DNA of 64,000 bases, taken from contig NZ_LRMM01000016.1 of the NCBI RefSeq assembly GCF_001647275.1, positions 23,610 to 87,609 of the forward strand. Reading direction: 5' to 3'. Each line of letters starts with the position of its first letter. The first letter of the stretch is position 1. The notes under the pieces were generated by a model. The model was not told the origin of the DNA, made no database searches, and saw only the letters and a list, made by a program, of their open reading frames with translations. Below, in pieces: positions 8,544 through 17,841 of this stretch. A program made the translations under genes and the position numbers. This stretch comes from Rufibacter ruber. GTDB taxonomy: Bacteria > Bacteroidota > Bacteroidia > Cytophagales > Hymenobacteraceae.

Positions 8544-9410
8544 CTAGCTCACCTCTGCGTTTCTGTCAATTTTCTTCACCAGGCCCTGCAACACTTTGCC
8601 TGGTCCGCACTCTACAAAGAGTGTGGCCCCATCGGCTATCATTTGCTGCACAGACTGTGTCCAACGTACGGGAGCCGTGAGCTGACGGATGAGATTTTGC
8701 TGAATTTCTTTGGGGTCTGTGTGCGGTTTGGCATCCACGTTCTGGTACACGGGGCAGATTCCCTGCTTAAACTCCGTCTGCCTGATGGCTTCCTCCAGTT
8801 CAGCCTCAGCTGATTTCATGAGTGGCGAGTGGAACGCGCCACCCACCGGCAACACCAGGGCCCGCTTGGCGCCGGCGGCTTTCATACGCTCACAGGCTTC
8901 TTCCACGCCTTTGATGGAGCCGGAAATCACCAGCTGGCCGGGGCAGTTGTAATTGGCAGCCACTACCACATCAGCTACCTCAGCACAGATCTGCTCAACT
9001 TTCTCATCTTCCAGCCCCAGGATAGCGGCCATGGTAGAAGGTTCTTCCTCACAGGCCTTCTGCATGGCCAGGGCCCGTTTAGAGACAAGGCGCAAGGCAT
9101 CTTCAAAGGCCAGAACCTTATTGGCCACCAGGGCAGAGAACTCCCCCAGTGAGTGACCGGCCACCATTTCTGGTTCAAACTCCTGTGCCACCGCCGCTTG
9201 TATGACTGAGTGCAGGAAAATGGCGGGCTGGGTAACCTTGGTCTGTTTCAGCTCTTCCTCTGTTCCGCTAAACATAATATCTGTGATTCGGAAACCAAGA
9301 ATCTCATTGGCGCGCTCAAACATGTCTCTGGCAGTCTGGTGCTGCTCATAAAGTTCTTTCCCCATGCCCACAAACTGTGAGCCCTGGCCCGGGAAAACGT
9401 AAGCTTTCAT
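8544..9410 (-). CDS. fabD: Malonyl CoA-acyl carrier protein transacylase
   Basis: 288 residues. FabD transfers malonyl from CoA to ACP for fatty acid elongation in the cytoplasm. It begins with FPGQGSQFVGMG, has the active-site elbow GHSLGEFSALV (Ser about 92), and later GGAFHSPLM carrying the catalytic His and a C-terminal VECGPGKVLQGL. Length matches the family. It lies 34 bp upstream of the epimerase gene on the same strand and may be cotranscribed with it. Confidence 0.95.
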   Translation of the reverse strand: MKAYVFPGQGSQFVGMGKELYEQHQTARDMFERANEILGFRITDIMFSGTEEELKQTKVTQPAIFLHSVIQAAVAQEFEPEMVAGHSLGEFSALVANKVLAFEDALRLVSKRALAMQKACEEEPSTMAAILGLEDEKVEQICAEVADVVVAANYNCPGQLVISGSIKGVEEACERMKAAGAKRALVLPVGGAFHSPLMKSAEAELEEAIRQTEFKQGICPVYQNVDAKPHTDPKEIQQNLIRQLTAPVRWTQSVQQMIADGATLFVECGPGKVLQGLVKKIDRNAEVS

Positions 9411-9426
9411 GTACTAGTGGTTTAGT

Positions 9427-9472
9427 TTTCGTTTTTGACCTATTTTCTGGAAAACAGCCTTAAAACAGGAAT
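9427..9472. repeat. Palindromic intergenic element, copy 6
   Basis: TTTCGTTTTTGACCTATTTT then AAAACAGCCTTAAAACAGG: arms are degenerate, several pairs being G-T. It lies between the secreted-protein gene and fabD, which run in the same direction. Confidence 0.7.
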
Positions 9473-9556
9473 TTCTCAGACATAGAAAGGCAAAGGTATA
9501 AAAATGGCGCCCATTCTGAGAACGGGCGCCAGGCTTCTTATCAGGTACAGGCTGGG

Positions 9557-12301
9557 TTAATGCACAATTTCTACCCAGCCTTTCACTATTCGCCGGTCAG
9601 GGGTACTGCTCCGGCCATAGAATTCCACCTCTACCTGATAGAAATATGTTCCGTCAGGTAAGGCTTTACCGCCATTGTCAACACCAGCCCATTTCAGACC
9701 TGGCTCCTGATTGCCTTCAAATACTTTGTTGCCCCAGCGGTTGTACACCACCAATTTGGCGGTTCTGATAAACGCAGCCCCCTGTTTAGGCGTGAAGACA
9801 TCATTATACCCGTCATTGTTGGGCGTGAAGATATTAGGCAGAATGAAGTTAATACAGTTCTCTTTGCAGATCACAGAGGGGTCAGTGGGGTCTGCAGGAT
9901 CATAAACACTGGTGTTGCCACTCACGTCTGTGGCGGTAATAGCATAGCAACCGGCGTAGGAAGGCAGATTTTGATGCGTATAGGTAAAGGTATTGCCCGG
10001 TATTTGCTGGGCTATGACCTCAAAAGGTGCCTCGTCAGTAGCCTTATAGTACAAGGTGAAGTAGGCTATTTTGCTGGCGTCACAGGTGGGCGGAATCTCC
10101 CAGGTGAGCACATTAGAAAACGGCGGATCTGTAGGCGCCAAAGGTTCATTACATGGGTCAATGGTCAGCACTGGTTTACACACGTTTACCACACAGGCTA
10201 TCTGGCTGTTGTTCTCTAGCGGCTCTGGCAAACGGGAGACGTTATAGGTGCCGCGGGTCATGACATAGGCACAGTATTCCTGCCCCACCTCCAGTGGAAT
10301 CACTTTTCTGAAAGCCCCACTTTGGGCAGTTACCAATACACTGTCATACCGGACAAACTCTTCATTGGGCCGCTTCAGGAAGATGACATGGTACAGGGGT
10401 TTGGCAGACGTACTCACATTGCTCCACGGCACATTGTACGTCCAGTTCAGCACCAACTCTGTGCGCTGAGCAAGGGCGTTTAACCGTACGCTGGAGGCAG
10501 AGGTTGAATCTACCAGTATGGTTGGGGAACCTACCGTACCTGAATGGTACAACTCCAGCTTATACGTATAGGCATTGTCAAGCGTGTTTAAATTATTGTC
10601 TTCAAAGGAGGTTTCATCTAAGGAGGAGAACTTGGCCACCTCTGTGAACGTGGTAGAGGCCGCCCTACTCTGACCAGGAGCCCGGTACAAGCGGTACTGG
10701 AACGGGGCAACCAGAGTCGTCAGACTCTCATTGCGGGGCTTGCTCCACTCCACCCTCATTTTACCGGCAGTAGCACTGGTATTGGTGACACTTACTTTGG
10801 TCAGGGCAATAGATTCCAATGTGGCACAAACTTCATTTGAGGCGATGCTTTTCCCGCCCCCCGGGTGAGGGAACTGGGCGTAGATGCGGTAACAGTATTC
10901 CTTGTTACGGGCAAGCCCCTGCCCCTTGTTATTATCAATGAAGAAGTTGGTACCGGCAGTCACCTCCCCCACCAGCGTATAGCCGGCGGAGGCCGGAATG
11001 CCTACTTCACAGGTGGTGGGAACAAACGTGGAGGGGCCTTCTTTGCGGTAAATAAAAAACTTTTCTGCGTTGGTACAGACATAGGGCTCCCAGTCCAGCC
11101 TGATGCTACTGCTGGTTTGCGCCAAGGCACTTTTCAACACTGGTGGCGGCCCCACCACCGTAATCTGCCAGGGCTGAAGATCTACGAGCGGTATCAAACC
11201 AGCCGGTGGTCTGTCTTCTGCCCTGAACAATACGCTGTAGGGTGAACTTTGCACATTTTGGCAGGTGGTATTCCATTCAAAGACAAAGGTGGTGTCATTT
11301 AAAACCTTCCGGAAAGTGGCGGGGGGCAGTATTCGGCTAATGGCTGTTACCACTACCGGGTTACGGTCTGGGTCTGTGACCCTTATGGTGTCTCGGAGCA
11401 AGGTTCCTGCCACTACGCAGGTATCCCGGGGAATGATGAGCCTGGGAGGCCTATTTTTAGACTCCAGCACCTGAATCTGCATATCCCGCACCACAGTCCC
11501 TATTAAACGGCCGTTCCGCCACTCCTCCACAATGAAGGCTATATTGAATTCACCTACTATGCTGGGGGTATTCCAGGTAAGCTGGCCATTTCTGGGATTT
11601 AATGAAAAACCAGCCAGGGGACCATTGGCCGGTCCCAGATAATTCTCCAACCCACTGTACCCAGGTACTGTTCTGGGCAGTGGATTGCCACAGGCATCAC
11701 GGCCAGCGTCTACCTTTGGCTCATACATTTTAAAGGAAAGGCTGTCGCCATCTGGGTCATAGGCCCCGGGGTTATGCACAAAAACCTGGCCCCGGGCAGC
11801 CAAATCTACTGGTGGGTAAGACAGGATAGGTGATCTATTGATGCCCAGTACTGGGTCAATTGTAACTGTTGTCTGCAAAAGGAAGGTCTGTTGTACCGAA
11901 TTCTGCATATTTACAATGCCCCCGTTTCTATTCTCGCCAACAAAGGTCACCGTAAATGTACGTGCACCGGCATAGGTGTGCTCAAAGTAATAGGTGTTCA
12001 CAGATGTGTTCCCCAAACCATTCTGGAGTACTACCTCAGAGGCTCTGGGTACGGTCTGGCTGGTACAGTCCCCAAAATAAAGTGTGGCATTATCATCTTC
12101 AATCCCACCGTTTACACTATAGGTGATCAGGGTAAAGAAAAACCTTAGGGGATTGCGGTTGGCAGTTGTGTCACTTTTGGCGTATATGTTTCCGGCCCGG
12201 AGATGGGTAGCCTGCGCCCCCTGCCCCATAAACAAGAAAATAAACAACAGTCCGGTCAGCCAACGGCCCCAGAATATTGTTCTCCATACTTTTATAGACA
12301 T
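9557..12301 (-). CDS. T9SS type B sorting-domain (gliding-motility C-terminal) secreted protein
   Basis: 914 residues from ATG 12301. An upstream TTG (12328) overlaps the promoter box, so it is not used. The signal peptide is followed by ATHLRAGNIYAK, a start seen in many such proteins. The body has a PKD/cadherin-like region (YDPDGDSLSFKMYEP, RVTDPDRNPV) and several fibronectin-type or Ig-like repeats to about residue 800. The C-terminus NFILPNIFTPNNDGYNDVF, VYNRWGNKVFEG and DGTYFYQVEV is the type B domain recognised by the type IX secretion system for export and surface attachment. It is probably an adhesin or matrix protein; no catalytic domain was seen. Confidence 0.9.
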   Translation of the reverse strand: MSIKVWRTIFWGRWLTGLLFIFLFMGQGAQATHLRAGNIYAKSDTTANRNPLRFFFTLITYSVNGGIEDDNATLYFGDCTSQTVPRASEVVLQNGLGNTSVNTYYFEHTYAGARTFTVTFVGENRNGGIVNMQNSVQQTFLLQTTVTIDPVLGINRSPILSYPPVDLAARGQVFVHNPGAYDPDGDSLSFKMYEPKVDAGRDACGNPLPRTVPGYSGLENYLGPANGPLAGFSLNPRNGQLTWNTPSIVGEFNIAFIVEEWRNGRLIGTVVRDMQIQVLESKNRPPRLIIPRDTCVVAGTLLRDTIRVTDPDRNPVVVTAISRILPPATFRKVLNDTTFVFEWNTTCQNVQSSPYSVLFRAEDRPPAGLIPLVDLQPWQITVVGPPPVLKSALAQTSSSIRLDWEPYVCTNAEKFFIYRKEGPSTFVPTTCEVGIPASAGYTLVGEVTAGTNFFIDNNKGQGLARNKEYCYRIYAQFPHPGGGKSIASNEVCATLESIALTKVSVTNTSATAGKMRVEWSKPRNESLTTLVAPFQYRLYRAPGQSRAASTTFTEVAKFSSLDETSFEDNNLNTLDNAYTYKLELYHSGTVGSPTILVDSTSASSVRLNALAQRTELVLNWTYNVPWSNVSTSAKPLYHVIFLKRPNEEFVRYDSVLVTAQSGAFRKVIPLEVGQEYCAYVMTRGTYNVSRLPEPLENNSQIACVVNVCKPVLTIDPCNEPLAPTDPPFSNVLTWEIPPTCDASKIAYFTLYYKATDEAPFEVIAQQIPGNTFTYTHQNLPSYAGCYAITATDVSGNTSVYDPADPTDPSVICKENCINFILPNIFTPNNDGYNDVFTPKQGAAFIRTAKLVVYNRWGNKVFEGNQEPGLKWAGVDNGGKALPDGTYFYQVEVEFYGRSSTPDRRIVKGWVEIVH

Positions 12302-12325
12302 AAAGTAGAGTTTTGCATGCAATAA

Positions 12326-12333
12326 CAAAGATA
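12326..12333 (-). promoter_or_regulatory. -7 promoter element of the T9SS-protein gene
   Basis: Reads TATCTTTG on the minus strand, matching TAnnTTTG, 24 nt upstream of ATG 12301. It decides against the TTG start at 12328. Confidence 0.55.
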
Positions 12334-12455
12334 GAAGAATTCGCTAATTGACCATTTTCCACTAGAACAAATCGGGCAGGTAATGGTTACAAGAAGGTAG
12401 GTTTATGGCTATAACGAAATCCCCGTTGCTCTGTTGTAATCTTTATACCCAAATA

Positions 12456-12499
12456 TTGTTTTCGGCCTATTTTCCTGAAAACACGTCAAAAACAGAAAG
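12456..12499. repeat. Palindromic intergenic element, copy 7
   Basis: TTGTTTTCGGCCTATTTTCC then GAAAACACGTCAAAAACAG. Arms partly eroded. Located between divergent genes. Confidence 0.7.
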
Positions 12500-12559
12500 A
12501 GAAAGTGTTTTGTAATTGTGGTTTAAGCAATTTAGACAAATTCAAAATAAATGAATCAA

Positions 12560-12590
12560 TTGCGCGGCAAAGCATGGGCATGTACCTTTG
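12560..12590 (+). promoter_or_regulatory. sdhCAB promoter
   Basis: -33 TTG at 12560-12562 and -7 TACCTTTG at 12583-12590, spacing 20 bp, close to the Bacteroidota consensus. The leader to ATG 12647 is about 50 nt and AT-rich. Confidence 0.65.
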
Positions 12591-12646
12591 GCAAGATTTT
12601 ACCAATCCTTTTACACCTTACCTAATTTCTAACTTAACACAACAAA

Positions 12647-13333
12647 ATGAGTTGGTTTACTAAAACGTTTACCAGTACCATCGGCCGAAAGGTGTTGGTG
12701 GCCGTGACTGGTCTGTTTCTCTGCTCTTTTTTGGTAGTGCACCTGGTGGGCAACCTGCAGTTGTTCCAAGAATCAGGTGACGCTTTCAACATCTACTCCC
12801 ATTTCATGGCTACCAACCCCATCATCAGGACAATGGAGATTGTGCTGGTGTTAGGCTTTGGGTTCCACATTTATGAGGCTTTGGTGTTGACCCGCCGCAA
12901 CCAGAGTGTGCGCAAAGTGGCGTATGCCTACAACCGCCCTCAGGACAATAGCAACTGGTCAAGCCGCAACATGGGCTTGCTTGGTACGGTGATTCTGGTG
13001 TTCCTCATTGTTCACCTCTACAACTTCTTCTGGAGAGCCCGTTTTGGCGAGCCCAACATGATTCCCATTGAAGGGACCGAGTATGATGACCTGTATTCTG
13101 TTGTGGTGCAGTCTTTTCACCTGTGGTGGTATGTGTTGATCTATGTTTTGGGTCAGATTGCCTTGGGGTATCACCTGTATCACGGGTTTCAGAGCGCCTT
13201 CCAAACCCTGGGGCTGAACCACAAGAAGTACACTCCCGCCATTCAGAAGTTTGGCGCCCTCTTCTCAATTGTAGTGCCTGCCGGCTTTGCCGCCATGCCT
13301 CTTTACTTTTTCATCAAAGACGTTGTTTTGTAA
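12647..13333 (+). CDS. sdhC: Succinate dehydrogenase cytochrome b subunit
   Basis: 228 residues with five hydrophobic helices, as in the B-type (Wolinella/Bacillus) quinone-binding cytochrome b of the succinate:menaquinone oxidoreductase. Candidate haem-ligand histidines are seen in VHLVGNLQLF, GFHIYEAL, IVHLYNFF, SFHLWWYV and LGYHLYHGFQSA. First gene of sdhCAB, 12 bp before sdhA. It anchors SdhA and SdhB in the cytoplasmic membrane. Confidence 0.95.
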   Translation: MSWFTKTFTSTIGRKVLVAVTGLFLCSFLVVHLVGNLQLFQESGDAFNIYSHFMATNPIIRTMEIVLVLGFGFHIYEALVLTRRNQSVRKVAYAYNRPQDNSNWSSRNMGLLGTVILVFLIVHLYNFFWRARFGEPNMIPIEGTEYDDLYSVVVQSFHLWWYVLIYVLGQIALGYHLYHGFQSAFQTLGLNHKKYTPAIQKFGALFSIVVPAGFAAMPLYFFIKDVVL

Positions 13334-13345
13334 TAAGCGAACGCT

Positions 13346-15259
13346 ATGATTTTAGATTCTAAGATTCCTGAAGGGCCATTGGCTGAAAAATGGGAAAAGC
13401 ATAAATTCAACGTGAAGCTGGTGAACCCGGCCAACAAACGTAAATATGACATCATTGTGGTGGGAACCGGTCTGGCCGGGGCTTCTGCCGCTGCCACTCT
13501 GGCTGAACTGGGGTACAATGTGAAAGCGTTCTGCTTCCAGGACAGCCCAAGACGGGCGCACTCCATTGCGGCCCAGGGGGGTATCAACGCAGCTAAAAAC
13601 TACCAGAATGACGGGGACAGTGTGTACCGTCTGTTCTATGACACCGTGAAGGGCGGTGACTACCGTGCCCGGGAAGCCAACGTGTACCGGCTAGCGCAGG
13701 TGAGTGTGAACATCATTGACCAGTGTGTGGCGCAAGGGGTTCCTTTCGCGCGGGAGTACGGTGGACTTCTTGCCAACCGTTCTTTTGGGGGTGCGCAGGT
13801 AAGCAGGACCTTCTACGCCCGGGGACAAACCGGCCAGCAATTGCTGTTAGGGGCTTATTCTGCCTTGAACCGCCAGATTGCCTATGGCAAGGTGAAGATG
13901 TACCCGCGTACGGAGATGCTGGATCTGGTAATGGTAGACGGCAAGGCCCGCGGTATTGTGACCCGCCACCTGGTGACCGGTAAAATTGAGTCTCACAGCG
14001 CCCATGCGGTAATTCTGGCTACGGGTGGCTACGGCAACGTATTCTATCTCTCTACCAATGCCATGGGTTCTAATACCACGGCCATCTGGAGAGCCCACAA
14101 AAAAGGGGCGTTGTTTGCCAACCCGTGCTTCACCCAGATCCACCCTACCTGTATTCCGGTGTCTGGTGATTACCAGTCTAAGCTGACCCTGATGTCTGAA
14201 TCCCTCCGGAATGACGGGCGCGTTTGGGTACCTAAGGCTGTAGGTGATAACCGTGCCCCTGGGCAGATCCCTGAAGACGAGCGTGATTATTTCTTAGAGC
14301 GTAAATACCCCTCTTTTGGTAACCTGGTTCCGCGTGATGTGGCTTCCCGTAACGCCAAACTAGCGTGTGATGAAGGCCGTGGCGTAGGAACCACCAAACT
14401 GGCGGTATATCTTGACTTTGCTGATGCAATCAAACGTGAAGGCCTTGACAAGATCAGCCAGAAGTACGGGAACCTCTTTGAGATGTACGAGAAAATCACC
14501 GGCGAGAATCCGTATGAGCAGCCAATGCGCATTTACCCGGCGGTGCACTACACCATGGGCGGCCTTTGGGTAGACTATAACCTGATGACCACCATCCCGG
14601 GTCTGTATGCCACCGGGGAGTGCAACTTCTCTGACCACGGAGCCAACCGCCTGGGTGCCTCCGCTCTGATGCAGGGCTTGGCAGATGGTTACTTTGTGAT
14701 TCCTTACACCATTGGTGACTATCTGGCGCAGAACCCTACTTCCCGCATTGAGACCAGCCACCCCGCCTTTAAAGAAGCAGAGGCTGCTGTTCAGGCAGAT
14801 GTTAACCGCCTGTTGAGCATTAACGGTAACCGCACCGTAGATGATTTCCATAAGGCACTGGGCCATATCATGTGGGAGTACTGCGGCATGGCCCGTAACG
14901 CAGAAGGTTTGACACATGCCAAACAGGAAATCAGAAAGCTGCGTGACGAGTTCTGGAGAGATGTGAAAGTGGTGGGAACCAATGAAGAATTGAATATCAC
15001 CCTGGAGAAAGCCGGCCGCGTAGCAGACTTCCTGGAACTTGGCGAACTCATGGTAGATGATGCTCTAAACCGCAATGAGTCTTGTGGAGGTCACTTCCGG
15101 GAAGAGTACCAGACCCCTGAGAACGAAGCCCTGCGTGATGATGAAAACTATGCCTACGTAGCGGCGTGGGAGTACACAGGCCCTAACCAACAACCTGTAC
15201 TCCATAAAGAGGAGCTGAAGTTTGAGAACGTGAAACTGACTCAACGCAGCTACAAGTAA
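13346..15259 (+). CDS. sdhA: Succinate dehydrogenase flavoprotein subunit
   Basis: 637 residues. Oxidises succinate to fumarate with covalent FAD. The FAD Rossmann motif [10 protein letters not shown] is at residues 40-49. The histidine for covalent FAD is H72 in [11 protein letters not shown]. Substrate and active-site segments HPTCIPVSG and [14 protein letters not shown] are present. Between sdhA and sdhB there is an unusual 113-bp gap containing an inverted repeat. Confidence 0.97.
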   Translation: MILDSKIPEGPLAEKWEKHKFNVKLVNPANKRKYDIIVVGTGLAGASAAATLAELGYNVKAFCFQDSPRRAHSIAAQGGINAAKNYQNDGDSVYRLFYDTVKGGDYRAREANVYRLAQVSVNIIDQCVAQGVPFAREYGGLLANRSFGGAQVSRTFYARGQTGQQLLLGAYSALNRQIAYGKVKMYPRTEMLDLVMVDGKARGIVTRHLVTGKIESHSAHAVILATGGYGNVFYLSTNAMGSNTTAIWRAHKKGALFANPCFTQIHPTCIPVSGDYQSKLTLMSESLRNDGRVWVPKAVGDNRAPGQIPEDERDYFLERKYPSFGNLVPRDVASRNAKLACDEGRGVGTTKLAVYLDFADAIKREGLDKISQKYGNLFEMYEKITGENPYEQPMRIYPAVHYTMGGLWVDYNLMTTIPGLYATGECNFSDHGANRLGASALMQGLADGYFVIPYTIGDYLAQNPTSRIETSHPAFKEAEAAVQADVNRLLSINGNRTVDDFHKALGHIMWEYCGMARNAEGLTHAKQEIRKLRDEFWRDVKVVGTNEELNITLEKAGRVADFLELGELMVDDALNRNESCGGHFREEYQTPENEALRDDENYAYVAAWEYTGPNQQPVLHKEELKFENVKLTQRSYK

Positions 15260-15264
15260 TGAAT

Positions 15265-15363
15265 AATTAAGAATTAGGAATTAAGCATTGTGGGGCACGC
15301 TTTACCTTATACGTAGGTTACCTCCTTCTTCAATTCCTAATTCAACATTCTTAATTCTTAATT
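15265..15363. repeat. AATTAAGAATTAGG inverted repeat between sdhA and sdhB
   Basis: The left arm AATTAAGAATTAGGAATT (15265-15282) can pair with either of two right segments: AATTCCTAATTC (15332-15343) or TAATTCTTAATT (15352-15363). The core between them (TTACCTTATACGTAGG) is not palindromic. It fills nearly the whole sdhA-sdhB gap. It is either a small MITE-like insertion or a processing/attenuation hairpin inside the operon mRNA. Confidence 0.7.
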
Positions 15364-15372
15364 GAAAAAGAA

Positions 15373-16155
15373 ATGGCTGGTAATAACCCAAACAGCAAAC
15401 CAATGAACCTAACGCTCAAGGTGTGGAGACAGAAGAACACCCAGGCGGCTGGTAGGCTGGAAACATATCAAGTAAAAGATATCTCCCCGGAAATGTCCTT
15501 CCTGGAGATGCTGGACGTGCTCAATGAAGACCTGCTCCGCAGCGGGCAGGACCCTATTGCGTTTGACCATGACTGCCGCGAAGGTATATGCGGTATGTGC
15601 AGCTTGTACATCAACGGTAGAGCGCACGGTCCAGAGCGCGGCACTACTACGTGTCAGTTGCACATGCGCAAGTTCTCTGACGGTGACACCATCACCATTG
15701 AACCTTGGCGGGCCGCGCCCTTCCCTATCCTGAAGGACTTAACCGTTGACCGTTCTGCCCTGGATAGAATTCAACAGGCAGGTGGTTACATCTCAGTGAA
15801 CACTGGTGGCGTACCAGATGCTAACGAGATTCCCATCCCTAAAACCATTGCTGACAAGGCCTTTGATGCGGCTACCTGTATTCAGTGTGGGGCATGCGTA
15901 GCGGCCTGTAAAAACGGTTCAGCCATGTTGTTCACCTCTGCCAAAGTATCTCAGCTGGCCATGCTTCCGCAAGGGCAGGTGGAGCGGAAAACCCGCGTAG
16001 AGAATATGGTTGCCCAGATGGATAAAGAAGGATTTGGCGCGTGTACTAATATTGGCTCTTGCGCCGCTGAGTGCCCGGTTGGGATTTCTCTGGAGAACAT
16101 TGCCATGCTGAACCGTGAGTTCATAAGCGCAAAATTCACATCTGAGAACGTTTAA
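15373..16155 (+). CDS. sdhB: Succinate dehydrogenase iron-sulfur subunit
   Basis: 260 residues. [2Fe-2S] cysteines C68, C73, C76 and C94 ([14 protein letters not shown] and TTTCQLH), then two ferredoxin-type clusters in [14 protein letters not shown] and [10 protein letters not shown]. It passes electrons from FAD to the quinone site. It ends just before a strong terminator, closing the operon. Confidence 0.97.
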   Translation: MAGNNPNSKPMNLTLKVWRQKNTQAAGRLETYQVKDISPEMSFLEMLDVLNEDLLRSGQDPIAFDHDCREGICGMCSLYINGRAHGPERGTTTCQLHMRKFSDGDTITIEPWRAAPFPILKDLTVDRSALDRIQQAGGYISVNTGGVPDANEIPIPKTIADKAFDAATCIQCGACVAACKNGSAMLFTSAKVSQLAMLPQGQVERKTRVENMVAQMDKEGFGACTNIGSCAAECPVGISLENIAMLNREFISAKFTSENV

Positions 16156-16177
16156 AAGTACCTCATAATAGTATACA

Positions 16178-16205
16178 GGCGGCACCCGTAAGTGCCGCCT
16201 TTTTT
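16178..16205 (+). terminator. sdh operon terminator
   Basis: Perfect 8-bp stem GGCGGCAC/GTGCCGCC with loop CCGTAA and a run of six T. Confidence 0.9.
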
Positions 16206-16703
16206 ATGCTCCTGTCACCACTACATAATTTCAGAATCTGCAACTGCTTAGGTGTTTGCGTTCCTCAATGGCGAATGCACGTATTGTTGTGCTTTTAAAG
16301 AGGCCCATTTCTGTTTTTGGGCTACTTTTCTAAAATCAGCTCAGAAACAGAAACGGTTACCTGGGATTACTTGCGCCAGAAGATCCTCCCACTATATTTC
16401 TAAAAACAGGTTCTCTGTATTTGGTTATTAACACGAAAAATATCCCCAACGAGCACCATCAAAGGCGTTTGCAGATTTATGGCTTTCTCACTACCTACAC
16501 TTAACACCATCGTAATAGCCTCTAACGTGGAGTATCATTCCTATTTTGGGTCTGATTTCCAAAAAGTAACTACATAACAGAAGCAAATAGCTGCATAGAG
16601 CGAGGTGCCCTGCAGCATACTCTGTAGCTTGTGGGGCTGCTCTCCGGTAAAAGCTGTAACTTTAAGCCACAACACCTTGTTATCAGTGTAAACTCAGCAC
16701 CAG
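16206..16703. other. Intergenic region before the FMN reductase gene
   Basis: About 500 bp. Holds palindromic copy 8 (16308-16354) and a very degenerate possible further copy near 16540-16577. No gene or RNA recognised. Confidence 0.5.
16308..16354. repeat. Palindromic intergenic element, copy 8
   Basis: TTTCTGTTTTTGGGCTACTTTT then AAAATCAGCTCAGAAACAGAAA, shown here in parts; the outer arms pair well, the inner arms with two mismatches. Tandem gene context. Confidence 0.7.
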
Positions 16704-17228
16704 ATGATCTTATTGATATCAGGCACCAACCGCCCCAATTCGCTTACTCTCCAGATCACCAAACTGTACCAGCAACTGCTAGAGGCAAGAAATGAGGCGT
16801 CAGAGATATTAGACCTTCAGGATTTGCCGCTTGACTTTGCCTCACCGGCTTTGTATAAAAAAGAAATGTATTCTCAGGCGTTTCTGGATCTGAGGGCTAG
16901 GGTGGCCGCTGTGCAGAAGATTGTGTTTGTGGTACCAGAATACAACTGTTCCTTCCCCGGTGTCTTAAAAGCGTTCATAGACGGCCTGGAATACCCTGCC
17001 GCCTTGCGGAATAAGAAAGGAGCCCTTGTTGGGCTCTCTACCGGAAGCCAGGGCGGCAATATTGCCCTAAGCCACCTCACCGACGTGCTGCACTACTGCG
17101 GTCTGCACGTGCTGGCCCAAAAACCCCGCCTCCCGTTTATTCACAAACACCTGGCAGAAGGGAACCTCACGTATCCGTTGTACCAGCAGTTACTGGAGGA
17201 ACAGATAGAGGCGCTGCTCACCTTCTAA
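16704..17228 (+). CDS. NAD(P)H-dependent FMN reductase family protein
   Basis: 174 residues with a flavodoxin-like fold. The FMN phosphate loop is SGTNRPNSLT at residues 6-15; PEYNCSFPGVLKAFIDG is the flavin-ring and dimer segment of the SsuE/ArsH/azoreductase-like group; GLSTGSQGG follows. It reduces FMN or quinone-type acceptors in the cytoplasm. Single gene; substrate not predictable. Confidence 0.88.
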   Translation: MILLISGTNRPNSLTLQITKLYQQLLEARNEASEILDLQDLPLDFASPALYKKEMYSQAFLDLRARVAAVQKIVFVVPEYNCSFPGVLKAFIDGLEYPAALRNKKGALVGLSTGSQGGNIALSHLTDVLHYCGLHVLAQKPRLPFIHKHLAEGNLTYPLYQQLLEEQIEALLTF

Positions 17229-17778
17229 GGTTCGCAAAACTAAGTTATCCTATTATCCTCCCTTCTGTGAAACCCCGCTCTTCTTCTCAGGCGGAACTTA
17301 CCCCTGCCACTTATGCAGAATTTCCCCTTCCTGGGAAAGATAGGGGTCAACTCCTTGCAAACTGCTCAGGTAAACCGCACCTGAAGCCGCTTGATCAATA
17401 ACTGAAAAAGATTTCAGGTTCTGCACAGGTAAGAGTTCGTTCTGTTTTGGCCTGTTTTCCTAAAAATAGGTCAAAAACAGAACTGATTCCCATTCTATTT
17501 ATAAAATCGCTGCTGGTAGATAATGCTTTATGAGCAACTCATCTTTTAGAAAAGCCTGTCTGCTGGTTAATGTGTTTCTCTTTCTTACCTGAACTTTGGT
17601 TTGGAAGAGGTAGCCTTTCCCTCTTTCAGAAGTAGTTAGAAATTAGACAAAATAAGGTTAAGTAGGCAGGAGCGTAACATTCCTTTCGGCAGAGCAAGAA
17701 GAGAGCAAAATGGGTACCGGTAGTCATCGTCCCAGCCTTGTACTAGTAGATTTACAAGGGCTCACACCTATCCTAAAA
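17229..17778. other. Convergent intergenic region between FMN reductase and ftsZ
   Basis: About 550 bp without a recognised gene; contains palindromic copy 10. AT-rich with no tRNA or structured RNA recognised. Confidence 0.5.
17440..17483. repeat. Palindromic intergenic element, copy 10
   Basis: TTCGTTCTGTTTTGGCCTG then TAGGTCAAAAACAGAAC; the CCTG/TAGG inner arm keeps pairing through a G-T pair. The number 9 was given to the doubtful match near 16540, which is not listed. Confidence 0.75.
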
Positions 17779-17840
17779 TAAAACAGCCCGGAAACAGAAG
17801 TCTGTTTCCGGGCTGTTTTTTGAAAATCAGGGCAAAAACG
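17779..17840 (-). terminator. ftsZ terminator built from a palindromic element (copy 11)
   Basis: AAACAGCCCGGAAACAGA (17781-17798) and TCTGTTTCCGGGCTGTTT (17801-17818) form an 18-bp perfect stem. On the minus strand it follows the ftsZ stop and is trailed by TTTTATTTTA. A further repeat-like right arm (GAAAATCAGGGCAAAAACGG) follows at 17821-17840. Here the element clearly serves as an intrinsic terminator. Confidence 0.85.
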
Positions 17841-17841
17841 G

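Larger units (their letters stand above)
12302..12646. other. 345-bp divergent promoter region (T9SS protein / sdh)
   Basis: Contains the -7 box of the leftward gene (12326-12333), palindromic copy 7 and the sdhC promoter (12560-12590). The rest is AT-rich with no gene seen. Confidence 0.6.

Noticed and set aside
16540..16577. Possible further palindromic element copy (number 9)
   Set aside because: Too many mismatches in both arms to be sure.
17229..17778. Search for tRNA, SRP RNA, RNase P or tmRNA in this and the other long gaps
   Set aside because: No characteristic conserved segments or cloverleaf patterns were recognised by eye in any gap.
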